The position numbers were made by a program, and so were the translations under genes. Below are positions 34,320 through 43,326 of a DNA stretch of 64,000 nucleotides, one piece after another. Source of the DNA: Oscillospiraceae bacterium. Lineage in GTDB: Bacteria > Bacillota > Clostridia > Oscillospirales > Oscillospiraceae. Position 1 is the stretch's first letter. Every line of letters starts with the position of its first letter. The stretch is taken from the NCBI GenBank assembly GCA_015068135.1, contig SVLB01000008.1:1-64000 (forward strand), written 5' to 3'. The notes under the pieces are model-generated. The model worked only from the letters and a program-made list of their open reading frames with translations. It had not been told where the DNA came from and searched no databases.

Positions 34320-35738
34320 TTAAAGCAGTTCAAACAGTTTTTCTTTTTGCGCCAAAACGCTGTCCAGCTGGGCGATGTATTCCTCCGGGAATTTGGGGTT
34401 ATGGAACCGCTGCAGGGTCCCGTCGGGGAGGTTGACCTTATTCATACCGCCACCGCCCAGGGACAAAATGGTATGCAGCTCCTCCATCATGTAGATATTG
34501 TACAGGCAATCCTTCCCATCCCGGCTCCAGCCCACATTTTCAAAGCTGCCGGACATATATTTCTGCCGGTACAGATAATAGGGGCGATAACCGAGGCCGC
34601 GGAGGGTCTGATTGGCGTACTCCACCATTTGGGCCACTTCCGCACCGCTGGGCAGGACCGGCCGCTTTTCAAACAAATCTGCGCCCTTTTTCAGAGCCAG
34701 GGTATGTACTGTAATATTGGCAGGGTGCAAAGCCGCCACCTGATCCAGCGACCGGCAGAAGCCCTCATAGGAATCTGTGGGCAGACCGGCGATCAGATCC
34801 ATATTGATGGCATCGAACCCGGCTCTGCAGGCATCCTCATAGGAACGGATCACATCAGCGCCCGTATGGGGGCGTCCGCAGGCCCGTAGCACAGCATCCT
34901 CCATGGTCTGAGGATTGATGCTCATACGGTCAGCCCCGGAGGCCCGGATGATGGCAAGCTTTTGCGCTGTCAGGGTGTCGGGTCTTCCCCCCTCCACCGT
35001 AAACTCCAGGCACCGGGATAGGTCCACCGTGTCATGGATGATAGCAAGCAGCTTTCCCATCTGTTCTTCCGACAGGGTGGTAGGCGTACCGCCGCCTATA
35101 TACACAGTACGCACAGTCTTTCCGGATCTTGCCAGCAGCTTTCCCGTGTGGGCAAGCTCCCGGTACAGAGCCTGCAGATAAGGCTCCAAAAGCTCCGTTT
35201 TCCTGCCTACCGTGCGGCTGACAAAGCTACAGTAGGCACAGCGGGTAGGACAAAAGGGAATGCCCACATATAAAGAGATATCATTGGCATCCAAAAGACC
35301 GGCGGCCTTCACAGTGGACACGGAACAGTCCACCGCCAATTCTCTGCGCGGGGGCGTCACATAATAGACCTGCTCCAGGAGCCTTCCTGCAGAGGCAGGT
35401 GTTCCACCCTCCAGAATATGCTTGGTAGAAAGCTTGGTGGGGCGCACCCCCGCCAACGCACCCCATGCAGGAATCTGTTCCAAATGGGGCAGGGCTGCCT
35501 GGTAAAAGCTCTGCTGAAGGAGTCTGCGGCGCAGACGCACCGTCTCCTCCCCTGTCCGCAGCCGCTTCACCGCCCGGGTGGTCTTCCCCCGGCAGGTAAT
35601 GGTGGTCACCGCAGTGAGCCAGGTGTTCCCCCGATGGAGCCGGGAGATGGCCTCCCCTTCTCCCTCCACGGAAAACAGCGACATCTGCAGCTGCTCCACC
35701 GCATATAGGTCCTCGTGGCCCTGAAGTTTTAGTATCAT
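34320..35738 (-). CDS. hemZ: Radical SAM coproporphyrinogen III oxidase-like protein HemZ
   Basis: A 472-aa radical SAM protein of the HemN/HemZ group. The cluster motif is CPTRCAYCSF near residue 155, followed by VYIGGGTPTTL and SINPQTMEDAVLRACGR, which are typical of the oxygen-independent coproporphyrinogen oxidase branch. An N-terminal domain of about 140 residues containing WGALAGVRPTKLSTK marks the HemZ subgroup. ATG 35738 has GAAAGGAAA upstream. It belongs to the relA-dtd-MBL-hemZ series common in clostridia. Since no other haem genes are nearby, the real substrate may differ from coproporphyrinogen. Confidence 0.9.
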   Translation of the reverse strand: MILKLQGHEDLYAVEQLQMSLFSVEGEGEAISRLHRGNTWLTAVTTITCRGKTTRAVKRLRTGEETVRLRRRLLQQSFYQAALPHLEQIPAWGALAGVRPTKLSTKHILEGGTPASAGRLLEQVYYVTPPRRELAVDCSVSTVKAAGLLDANDISLYVGIPFCPTRCAYCSFVSRTVGRKTELLEPYLQALYRELAHTGKLLARSGKTVRTVYIGGGTPTTLSEEQMGKLLAIIHDTVDLSRCLEFTVEGGRPDTLTAQKLAIIRASGADRMSINPQTMEDAVLRACGRPHTGADVIRSYEDACRAGFDAINMDLIAGLPTDSYEGFCRSLDQVAALHPANITVHTLALKKGADLFEKRPVLPSGAEVAQMVEYANQTLRGLGYRPYYLYRQKYMSGSFENVGWSRDGKDCLYNIYMMEELHTILSLGGGGMNKVNLPDGTLQRFHNPKFPEEYIAQLDSVLAQKEKLFELL

Positions 35739-35798
35739 ATCGTTTCCTTTCGGATCCTGCGAAGCTTCGCTGTCATTTCTATGAAAACCTAACATTTT

Positions 35799-35871
35799 CG
35801 TAGGGCGGGGTCATGACCCCGCCGGATGTACCGAGTGCGAATCTGCGGCGGGGTCATGACCCCGCCCTACG
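35799..35871. repeat. GTAGGG...CCCTAC palindromic repeat (copy A3)
   Basis: CGTAGGGCGGGGTCATGACC begins and GGTCATGACCCCGCCCTACG ends the unit. Each half holds its own GGGGTCATGACCCC palindrome, and the two ends are complementary to each other. It fills the gap between the MBL-fold gene and hemZ. Confidence 0.8.
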
Positions 35872-35919
35872 CAATGTATTTTCATTTATAGTAGTGTGTT
35901 TCCACCTGTGGATCGCTTT

Positions 35920-36510
35920 TTACTGCATATACGGATTCAACCGTCTTTCCTCTGCCAGGGTGGTAGAAGGCCCGTGGCCGGGGTAGACCCGATAGTCCCC
36001 CTCCAAAGCCGCCAAAGTCTTCAGGGAGGCCACGATCTCCGTCCAGCTGCCTCCGGGCAGATCCGTCCTGCCGCAGGTACCGGCAAAGAGGGTATCTCCG
36101 CTGAAAATGCAGTCCTGACATTTCAGACATACAGACCCCACAGAATGTCCCGGGGTGTGCATGACCTGCAGCTCCAGGCCCGCCACCTGAAGCACATCCC
36201 CCTGACCGTAGGTATGGGTATGGTAAATGGGGCCGGCACTGAGCCGGGCAGGAATGGTCAGCTCCCGGTCACAGACATAAACATCACAGTCGGTGCTTTC
36301 GGCAATCTCCCGGATGGCACCCACATGGTCAAAATGCCCGTGGGTCAGGGCAATGGCCTCCACGGTCTTTTGCAGCCGCTGGACCTCCAATAAGATCTGC
36401 TGGGCCTCATAGCCGGGATCGATCACCAGGCAGGTGTCACTTCCCTCCTCCCAAACCAAATAGCAGTTGGTCTGATAAGAGCCCAAAGGCATGGTATGTA
36501 TCTGGATCAT
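35920..36510 (-). CDS. MBL-fold metallo-hydrolase (glyoxalase II-like)
   Basis: A 196-aa metallo-beta-lactamase-fold hydrolase. The zinc motif is THGHFDHVG near residue 56, followed by HTPGHSVGSV near 117, SGDTLFAGTCGR near 137 and YPGHGPSTTLAEE near 177, the order of glyoxalase II-type thioesterases. The glyoxalase substrate-binding helix domain is absent, as in the short YcbL-like members. It starts 3 nt after dtd and precedes hemZ. The substrate is not defined. Confidence 0.9.
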   Translation of the reverse strand: MIQIHTMPLGSYQTNCYLVWEEGSDTCLVIDPGYEAQQILLEVQRLQKTVEAIALTHGHFDHVGAIREIAESTDCDVYVCDRELTIPARLSAGPIYHTHTYGQGDVLQVAGLELQVMHTPGHSVGSVCLKCQDCIFSGDTLFAGTCGRTDLPGGSWTEIVASLKTLAALEGDYRVYPGHGPSTTLAEERRLNPYMQ

Positions 36511-36513
36511 ATG

Positions 36514-36978
36514 CTACCTCCTGGGGGTATCCATCAACTGGTCCGTATCCAAAATCAGGGTCACAGGACCGTCATTCACCGACTCCACCTTCATATCCGC
36601 ACCGAAAATACCGTGCTGGGGCGGATATCCCAGCTCAGCGCAGATCTCCAAAAACCGCTCATACATGGCATTGCCCAGCTCCGGCGGCGCGGCATCGGTA
36701 AAGCTGGGGCGGCGGCCCTTCCGGCAATTGCCGTAGAGGGTAAACTGGCTGACCACCAGCACCTGTCCGTTTACATCGGAAAGGCCCAGGTTCATTTTCC
36801 CGTTTTCGTCTTCGAACACCCGCAGTCCCAGGGCCTTTTCCGCCAGGTACCGGCATTCCTTTTCCGTATCATTGGGACCCACACCCAGCAGGATCAAAAA
36901 CCCCTGCCCAATGGCCCCGTTCACTGCCCCGTCAATGGTGACGGAGGCAGACTTCACTCTCGTTAATACCGCACGCAT
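36514..36978 (-). CDS. dtd: D-aminoacyl-tRNA deacylase
   Basis: A 154-aa Dtd protein that removes D-amino acids (and glycine from tRNA-Ala) from mischarged tRNAs. MRAVLTRVKSASVTIDG at the start, the catalytic-site segment VVSQFTLYGNCRKGRRPSF and VNDGPVTLIL near the C terminus (the family's NxGPVT motif) are all present. It lies between relA and the MBL-fold gene, a conserved order in Firmicutes. Confidence 0.96.
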   Translation of the reverse strand: MRAVLTRVKSASVTIDGAVNGAIGQGFLILLGVGPNDTEKECRYLAEKALGLRVFEDENGKMNLGLSDVNGQVLVVSQFTLYGNCRKGRRPSFTDAAPPELGNAMYERFLEICAELGYPPQHGIFGADMKVESVNDGPVTLILDTDQLMDTPRR

Positions 36979-37021
36979 AGTATGTTCCTTTCAAATTCCC
37001 GTTTACCGGGCTGTTGTAGAA

Positions 37022-37177
37022 AGCCTCCCTCTGACGAGGGAGGTGGCCCGAAGGGCCGGAGGGAGAGAAAACCTTACGTTTTCAAAAGAACGAAAATGAT
37101 TGTATTCTCTACACTTTCTCTCCCTCAGGCAATTGCCTAAAATCGGCAATTGCCAGCTCCCTCATCAGAGGGAGCCG
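37022..37177. repeat. CCTCCCTCTGACGAGGGAGG stem-loop repeat (copy C1)
   Basis: The unit has CCTCCCTCTGACGAGGGAGG at one end and CTCCCTCATCAGAGGGAG at the other. In between are GGCCCGAAGGGCC, GGAGGGAGAGAAA with its partner TTTCTCTCCCTC, and GGCAATTGCC hairpins. It fills the relA-dtd gap. Copies C2 (48420) and C3 (58750) share the frame with different inner hairpins. Confidence 0.8.
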
Positions 37178-37216
37178 TTTTGGTGCATCCCTTCAAACAG
37201 CACGATAAACCGGAAT

Positions 37217-39409
37217 TTAGTTTTGTCCTCTCCGGGAGCCGATCACATCCCGGATGTTCAGCAGCTTATTGCGGATGGATTCCAGCTCCTCCACATTGCG
37301 CACCTCGAAGCGCACTGTAAAAATGCTGTGTCCGTCGGGCAGATCCTTGCCGTTGATCTCCTTGACCCTTACACGGGAGGTGGTCATAGTGGTAGCCAGA
37401 TCCAGCAAAAGACCTTCTCTTGTAATGCAATCGAGCTCCAGTGTCGTCTCAAAGGGCTGATCATCCTGGTTGGCCCAGCGAACCCGAACCCAACGGGCCG
37501 CAAATCTGGGATTCTCCTTGTCTGAAGTGTTGGGGCAATCGAACCGGTGTACCGACACGCCGAAACCCTTGGTAATAAAGCCCACAATGGCATCTCCCGG
37601 CACGGGGGTGCAGCATTTGGCGAACTTGATCATGCACGAGTCGATGTCCTCCACGATCACGCCGTTGACGGAATGGCGGTTGATCCGTTTTCCGCTCTCC
37701 GGCTCGGTCTTCAGGGTCGTACCCTGCACCAGCTTGTCATTGGCCTGAAGCTTCATGGCCCGGTTGATATCGTCCCGGATCCGCCCCACTGCCTTCACAG
37801 CCGTCAGACCGCCGTAGCCGATCGCCGCGTACATATCTTCCCAGGAGTCAAAGCACAGCTTTTTCAATAGCTGAGGCCCCACCTCCGGGTCGATGGTAAT
37901 GGACAGGGGAAGTCCGATGCGCCGCATCTCAGACTCAAAGGAGGACCGTCCGTGGGCCACATTTTCTTCCCGCTTTTCCTTCTTGAACCACTGCTTGATC
38001 TTGGTTCTTGCCTGGTTGGATTTACAGATATTCAGCCAGTCACGGCTGGGTCCCTTGGCGGTTTTGGAGGTGATGATCTCCACGATATCGCCATTTTTCA
38101 GGGGCATATCAATATTGATGATCCGGTTATTGACCTTGGCACCTACCAGGGAGTTGCCAACACCGGAGTGGATGGCATAGGCAAAGTCGATGGGCGTAGA
38201 GCCTGCGGGCAGAGATACGATCTTACCCTTGGGGGTAAACACAAACACCTCATCGTCAAACATATCGATCTTGAGGGAGTTTACATAATCTTCCGCATCC
38301 GTATCCTGCTGGCTTTCCAGCAGACGGCGCACCCATTCAAAATCCTTCTCGTTGCCCTCACCTGCACCCTGCTTATACTTCCAGTGGGCGGCAATGCCGT
38401 ATTCCGCTGTCTGATGCATTTCCCAGGTACGGATCTGCACCTCAAAGGGAATGCCCTGGGTGCCGATGACCGTGGTATGCAGGCTCTGATACATATTGGG
38501 CTTGGGGGTGGAGATGTAGTCCTTAAACCGCCCGGGAACCAGGTTAAACAGATCGTGAATATGTCCCAAAACATTGTAGCAATCGGGAATAGAGTCCACG
38601 ATCACCCGGAACGCGTAGATATCGTACAGCTCCTCCAGGGTCTTATCCTGGGCATTCATCTTCCGGTAAATGGAGTAAACGTGCTTGATCCGACCATAGG
38701 TCTTGTTATGGATGCCCATATCCAGCAGGCGGTTTTTGATCCGCTCCTGGATAGTGTGCATAAAGGCCTCATCCTGCTCCTTATGGGCACTCAAGGTTGA
38801 CATAATATTCTCATAGCCGGCAGGATCCAAATACCGCAGGGCGATATCCTCCAGCTCCCATTTGATCCTCTGCATACCAAGGCGGTGGGCCAAGGGCGCA
38901 TAGATATCCATGGTCTCCCGGCACTTTTTGACCTGTTTTTCCGGGCTTTGGTACTGCATGGTACGCATATTGTGGAGGCGGTCGGCGATCTTGATGAGCA
39001 CCACCCGGATATCCTTGGACATTGCCATGAACATCTTCCGCAGATTCTCCATCTGGGCTTCCTCTGTGCTGGAAAAATCCGCACGGGTCAGCTTGGTAAC
39101 GCCCTCCACCAGCTCCGCCGCAGTATCTCCGAATCGCTTGGCGATATCGTCGTGAGAGGCGTCGGTGTCTTCAATGCAGTCGTGAAGAAGCGCACCCAAA
39201 ATAGCATCCATATCCAGGCCCATTTCCACCACAATCTGCGCCACCGCCAGGGGGTGAATGATGTAGGGAGAGCCGTCCTTCCGCTTTTGGAATTTGTGCT
39301 TTTCCTCGGCATAGTGGATGGCCTTATCGATCAGCACCAGATCCGCACCGGGCATCTGCCGATACAGGGTGTTAAATAACGATTCGTAATGTTCTTCAAA
39401 AGTTTCCAT
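37217..39409 (-). CDS. relA: Bifunctional (p)ppGpp synthetase/hydrolase
   Basis: Makes and degrades the stringent alarmone (p)ppGpp. The 730-aa length and domain order are standard: HD hydrolase (about 45-190) with the catalytic HDCIEDT near residue 75; synthetase (about 230-345) with PKPNMYQSLHT and EVQIRTWEMHQTAEYGIAAH; TGS (about 395-455); a conserved-cysteine region with KFAKCCTPVPGD near 570; and an ACT domain at the C terminus. Both catalytic halves look intact. The ATG overlaps the recJ stop by 1 nt (TAATG), so expression is tied to recJ. Confidence 0.96.
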   Translation of the reverse strand: METFEEHYESLFNTLYRQMPGADLVLIDKAIHYAEEKHKFQKRKDGSPYIIHPLAVAQIVVEMGLDMDAILGALLHDCIEDTDASHDDIAKRFGDTAAELVEGVTKLTRADFSSTEEAQMENLRKMFMAMSKDIRVVLIKIADRLHNMRTMQYQSPEKQVKKCRETMDIYAPLAHRLGMQRIKWELEDIALRYLDPAGYENIMSTLSAHKEQDEAFMHTIQERIKNRLLDMGIHNKTYGRIKHVYSIYRKMNAQDKTLEELYDIYAFRVIVDSIPDCYNVLGHIHDLFNLVPGRFKDYISTPKPNMYQSLHTTVIGTQGIPFEVQIRTWEMHQTAEYGIAAHWKYKQGAGEGNEKDFEWVRRLLESQQDTDAEDYVNSLKIDMFDDEVFVFTPKGKIVSLPAGSTPIDFAYAIHSGVGNSLVGAKVNNRIINIDMPLKNGDIVEIITSKTAKGPSRDWLNICKSNQARTKIKQWFKKEKREENVAHGRSSFESEMRRIGLPLSITIDPEVGPQLLKKLCFDSWEDMYAAIGYGGLTAVKAVGRIRDDINRAMKLQANDKLVQGTTLKTEPESGKRINRHSVNGVIVEDIDSCMIKFAKCCTPVPGDAIVGFITKGFGVSVHRFDCPNTSDKENPRFAARWVRVRWANQDDQPFETTLELDCITREGLLLDLATTMTTSRVRVKEINGKDLPDGHSIFTVRFEVRNVEELESIRNKLLNIRDVIGSRRGQN

Positions 39410-41463
39410 TATACTTCGCTCTCTTTCGCAGCCTGCAATCGCTGCATAGTGGCACTGGCCATCAGATCCGCCTTATCCTGACGGGGCAGCAGTGTAACGG
39501 TTATGTACTTAGGGGTGCGTTTGGTCTGCACCAGCTGTACATCCTCAAAAATATCCAAACAAGTCATGAGCATTCCCAGGTCCATCCCCTGACCGGACCA
39601 GCGAACCAGTTTCCTGCAAAGGCAGGCAGGAACCTCCCGAAGCTGGGGTCGGGCATTGGCAGCCAGGTACCGCCACACCATTCCCAGCTGGCTGCGGTCG
39701 GGCAGCAGTCTCCCGGCGATCTGCGGATTCAAAGTATCGGCACACAGAGCCCGGTAATCCTCCATTTTCGCAGAACAGGGAGCATTGCAGGAGGGGCGAA
39801 TATCCATGATATTCATCTGTACAGAACGCTCGCCCCGGTAGTCATTGACCTGGGGAGTAAAGGCCACATCCACCAGATCCCCCTGCATAATGCTGGCGTT
39901 TTCCGCATTGGTGGAGAAATAAATGGCATTGAAGCCATACTGCCCACTGCGCAGGCGCAGACGCATATGTCTGCCGCCGCCCACCTGACCCAAACGCTCC
40001 ACCCGAAGCTTCTCCATCACCAAAACCGGCTTGGGGCAGCCGTTTCCGCAGGGCTCCAGGGTCTGCAGGGATTCCACATTGGGCAGTGTCAGCAGCTCCG
40101 GAGGCACCTGACAGTCCGCATCCAAAACCGATCCGGAGATCTCGCCCCGGTAATACTCTGCCGCAAGGGCGCAGATCGCTTTCCGGAATTCCGGGATCCG
40201 GGAGCGGGAAATGGTAAAGCCTGCCGCCAATTCATGTCCGCCATAGCTTTCCAGCAGATCGGACAGGGTGGTCAGGGCGCCGAACAGATTAAAGCCGCCA
40301 TAGCTGCGGGAGCTGGCCTTTCCATGCTCTCCGTCCAGGCAGATCAAAAAGGCAGGACAGCAGAATTCCTCGGCAATGCGGCTGGCGACAATGCCCACCA
40401 CACCCTGATGCCAGGTCTCGTCTGCCAAAACCACCGCCTCGGGCAGTTCTCCCTCCGGGAGCATTTCCATGGCCTGCCGGTAAATATCCGACTCCACTGC
40501 CTGCCGCTGCCGGTTCAGCTCACACAAGCTGTGGGCCACCTCGGCAGCCCTTTGCAGATCCCGGGTCAAAAACAGATCCTCCGCCAGTTCGATCCGTCCC
40601 ATACGCCCGGCAGCATTGATCCGGGGTGAGAGCACATAGCCCACCGTAGCCGCGGAAAGGTTGACCGGATCACAGCCGCTTTCCCGCATAAGGGCCGCAA
40701 GACCGGGACGGGTGGTATGACGCAGTGCCTTCAGACCCCGGTCCACAAATACCCGGTTTTCTCCCTGCAAAAGCATCACATCCGCCACAGTACCCAGGCA
40801 GACCAGGTCCGCATAGGCATCCAGCACCGTCTGCTGGTCTCCCGCCAGGGCAGCCGCCAGCTTAAAGGCCACGCCCACACCGGACAGGTTCTTATGGGGA
40901 TAGCCCCCATCCAGGCGGTGCGGATCTACCACAGCCACAGCCTGGGGCAGCTCATCTTTACACTCGTGGTGATCGGTGATCACCAGGTCGATCCCCAGCT
41001 TTTTGCAATACTCCGCTTCTTCCACGGCTGTAATGCCGCAGTCCACCGTAACGATCAGGGACACGCCCTCTTTTTGCAGCTGCTCGATGGCAATGGGATT
41101 CAGGCCGTAGCCCTCCTCCAGTCTGCCGGGGATGTAGGGGACACAGTCTGCCCCCAAACTCCGCAAATACTCCGTCAGCAGGCAGGTTGCGGTAATGCCG
41201 TCCACGTCATAGTCGCCGAAAACCGCGATCTTCTCCCCTTTTTCCAGGGCGTGGGCCACACGGCCCACAGCCAGCCCCATATCCGTCATCAGAAAGGGGT
41301 CGTGCAGAGGGGCATTGCAGTCCAGGTAGGCTTTGGCCTGGCGGCCATCTGACATTCCTCTTGCCGCCAACACCATAGAGGCCAGGGGGGCATAGCCGTG
41401 ACTTACCAACGTATTGACCGCTTCCATCCTAGGTTCCGTTACATTCCAAACTCCGTATTTCAA
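39409..41463 (-). CDS. recJ: Single-stranded-DNA exonuclease RecJ
   Basis: A 5'-3' ssDNA exonuclease used in recombination and base repair, 684 aa. DHH-superfamily motifs are FGDYDVDGITATCLL, TVDCGITAVEEAE and VITDHHE, with the later DHHA1 signature SYGGFNLFGALTTLSDLLESY-GGHELAAGF. The ORF track starts at 41568, but that lies upstream of a good promoter at 41498. TTG 41463 has GGAAG 9 nt before it and gives a protein beginning KYGVWNV, close to normal RecJ starts. Leads the recJ-relA pair. Confidence 0.92.
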   Translation of the reverse strand: MKYGVWNVTEPRMEAVNTLVSHGYAPLASMVLAARGMSDGRQAKAYLDCNAPLHDPFLMTDMGLAVGRVAHALEKGEKIAVFGDYDVDGITATCLLTEYLRSLGADCVPYIPGRLEEGYGLNPIAIEQLQKEGVSLIVTVDCGITAVEEAEYCKKLGIDLVITDHHECKDELPQAVAVVDPHRLDGGYPHKNLSGVGVAFKLAAALAGDQQTVLDAYADLVCLGTVADVMLLQGENRVFVDRGLKALRHTTRPGLAALMRESGCDPVNLSAATVGYVLSPRINAAGRMGRIELAEDLFLTRDLQRAAEVAHSLCELNRQRQAVESDIYRQAMEMLPEGELPEAVVLADETWHQGVVGIVASRIAEEFCCPAFLICLDGEHGKASSRSYGGFNLFGALTTLSDLLESYGGHELAAGFTISRSRIPEFRKAICALAAEYYRGEISGSVLDADCQVPPELLTLPNVESLQTLEPCGNGCPKPVLVMEKLRVERLGQVGGGRHMRLRLRSGQYGFNAIYFSTNAENASIMQGDLVDVAFTPQVNDYRGERSVQMNIMDIRPSCNAPCSAKMEDYRALCADTLNPQIAGRLLPDRSQLGMVWRYLAANARPQLREVPACLCRKLVRWSGQGMDLGMLMTCLDIFEDVQLVQTKRTPKYITVTLLPRQDKADLMASATMQRLQAAKESEV

Positions 41464-41497
41464 GGCATAACACTTCCATAATAATCTTTTTCTGAGT

Positions 41498-41526
41498 ATT
41501 ATACCAAAAAACCCGTGAATACACAA
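41498..41526 (-). promoter_or_regulatory. recJ-relA promoter
   Basis: TTGTGT, 17-nt spacer and TATAAT on the minus strand. The predicted +1 lies about 25 nt before the TTG start of recJ. Confidence 0.7.
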
Positions 41527-41554
41527 TAGGAAACCGAGAAAAAAGTTCCCAATT

Positions 41555-42592
41555 CTATTTTTTTCCAATCACTGCACCGGTAGCCGCTGCCAAAACCGGT
41601 GCCAGCACCATGCCCAAAAAGCCAAAAAGGGAGAACCCCACATAAAAGGCCGCCAGGGTAATGAGAGGATCCAGTCCCAATTGTTTTCCCACCAAACGGG
41701 GCTCCAAAACGGTTCTTGTGATCAATGCCGCCCCATAAATGCACAAAAGCCACACACCCTGCATGGTCTGTCCCTGCAAAAAGCACACCAGCGCCCAGGG
41801 CACCAGCACGGTTCCGGTGCCCAAAACCGGCACCGCATCCACCAGGGCGATCAGCCCCGCCCAAAGAATGCCATAGGGGATCTTCAGAAGCCACAGTCCC
41901 AAAGACAGGATCCCCCAGGTAATGAGCGCCAGCTTTCCCTGGGCTTTGACCCAGCCCCCCAAAGCCGTTTTGGTCTGGCGCAAAGCGGGCAGATACCGGT
42001 CATACCAGCTGGGGGGCATCTTCTCCCGGAAGTACAGCCGGAATTTATCCAGCCGGGCAGAAATGAGAAAGCCGGAAAGCACAAAGGTAAACAGACCCAC
42101 TGCTCCCTTGGGGATCCAGGTGAGGATCCCGGTAACGGCACCGGGAACCTGGGCCGCCATCCGGTCAAACACCGCATTTCCCCCGGCAAAGCTCTGCTCC
42201 ACAGTCTTGGTCAGCAGGGGTCGCACCCCCTTGGGGGCTCCGGCAGCCAGGTCTGTGAGCCATCCTTCCAGACGGCCCATCCCCTCCTTTGCGGTATTTT
42301 GGATATCCGGCAGATCCTCCGCCAGGTCGATCAGCTCCCGCACTGCCAATGCCCCCAAAAAGGACAGCACTGTCAAAAACAGGATCAGGGTCACCGTGAC
42401 CCCCACACCGGCCGCCACAGCCCGGGGCAGCTTCCACCGGACTCCCAAATTCACCAGCGGCTCCGCCGCCAGGGCAACCGCCGCCCCCAGTAAAAAGGGA
42501 ATCGCCACGGGCAGGGCGTATTTCACGCCAAACCACAGCCCCAAAGCCAGCAAAGCACCTGTTATCCACTTCCGTCCCGAGGGTAAGCGCAT
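41555..42592 (-). CDS. AI-2E family permease-like protein (YtvI type)
   Basis: A 345-aa polytopic membrane protein of the AI-2E transporter superfamily. It has paired N-terminal segments, a soluble central region (about 90-150) and C-terminal motifs VDAVPVLGTGTVLVPWAL and ALITRTVLEPRLVGKQLGLDPL, which are the best-conserved parts of the family. In sporulating Firmicutes this branch includes YtvI, a protein made during sporulation. AAGGAGG precedes the ATG. It is divergent from pheB. Transported solute unknown. Confidence 0.85.
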   Translation of the reverse strand: MRLPSGRKWITGALLALGLWFGVKYALPVAIPFLLGAAVALAAEPLVNLGVRWKLPRAVAAGVGVTVTLILFLTVLSFLGALAVRELIDLAEDLPDIQNTAKEGMGRLEGWLTDLAAGAPKGVRPLLTKTVEQSFAGGNAVFDRMAAQVPGAVTGILTWIPKGAVGLFTFVLSGFLISARLDKFRLYFREKMPPSWYDRYLPALRQTKTALGGWVKAQGKLALITWGILSLGLWLLKIPYGILWAGLIALVDAVPVLGTGTVLVPWALVCFLQGQTMQGVWLLCIYGAALITRTVLEPRLVGKQLGLDPLITLAAFYVGFSLFGFLGMVLAPVLAAATGAVIGKK

Positions 42593-42631
42593 ACGGATCC
42601 TCCTTAATTCTTTATTTTAATAAAGTTACAC

Positions 42632-42659
42632 TTGCTTTTTTTGAAATATATGCTACAAT
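42632..42659 (+). promoter_or_regulatory. pheB promoter
   Basis: TTGCTT, 16-nt spacer and TACAAT, about 62 nt before the pheB start. Confidence 0.6.
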
Positions 42660-42721
42660 TGGTCATGGAAATCCCCCCGGATTTCTGTTGAAATTAACTA
42701 TAATTTCATAGGAGGACGATT

Positions 42722-43162
42722 ATGGCCACCAATCCGAAATATTATATTGTTGAGGCCTCTGCACTGCCTTCTGTTTTTCTGAAGGTTGCCGAAGCCAAAC
42801 GTTTGCTGTCCACCGGCGAAGCCGCCACGGTGAATGAGGCCACCCAAAAGACCGATATCAGCCGCAGCGCTTTCTATAAATATCGGGACTGCGTTCTCCC
42901 GTTCCAAAACATGATGACCGGACGGATCATCACCTTCCAGCTTCTTTTGCAGGATGAAAAGGGTATGCTCAGCAATATTCTGAACATTTTCTCCGAGCTG
43001 AAGGCCAATATCATTACCATCAATTCCATTGTTCCCACCAATGGCTGTGCCATTGTCACCATTTCTGCCGAGACCATGGAGCTGACAGTTCCTGTGGAGG
43101 AGCTCCTGCGCCGGATCCGCGTGACCGGCGGCGTGATCAAAGCCGAGATCCTGGCAGGCTGA
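42722..43162 (+). CDS. pheB: ACT domain-containing protein PheB
   Basis: A 146-aa cytoplasmic protein. The N-terminal half (about 1-65) is helical with an HTH-like stretch, NEATQKTDISRSAFYKY. The C-terminal ACT domain (about 68-145) includes FQLLLQDEKGMLSNILNIFS. PheB proteins are found beside homoserine dehydrogenase or chorismate mutase/prephenate dehydratase genes and are thought to be regulatory. Here the next gene is an aspartate kinase without its own ACT domains, which makes a partnership attractive but unproven. AGGAGG lies 8 nt before the ATG. Confidence 0.88.
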   Translation: MATNPKYYIVEASALPSVFLKVAEAKRLLSTGEAATVNEATQKTDISRSAFYKYRDCVLPFQNMMTGRIITFQLLLQDEKGMLSNILNIFSELKANIITINSIVPTNGCAIVTISAETMELTVPVEELLRRIRVTGGVIKAEILAG

Positions 43163-43176
43163 CACGATCCTACCCC

Positions 43177-43212
43177 GGCGCTGTCTCATTTTTTGAGACA
43201 GCGCCCTTTTTA
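43177..43212 (+). terminator. Terminator after pheB
   Basis: GGCGCTGTCTCA pairs with TGAGACAGCGCC, followed by CTTTTTAT. It separates pheB from the aspartate kinase gene. Confidence 0.85.
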
Positions 43213-43326
43213 TGCAAGTTCCAATTTCAGGTATTCGGAGTCTCCCTTTTGGACTTTCTCATGCTTCTGTGTCGATTCTGCACGAATCCCTGATCCTCTG
43301 CATAGGATATTGCGGAGGTGATCAGG

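Noticed and set aside
36978-37217. Possible small RNA between dtd and relA
   Set aside because: The structure is fully explained by repeat copy C1, which occurs in other unrelated gaps.
41464-41568. Upstream extension of recJ given by the ORF track
   Set aside because: The extension lies across a promoter (TTGTGT-17-TATAAT) and reads like random hydrophobic sequence; TTG 41463 has a proper ribosome site.
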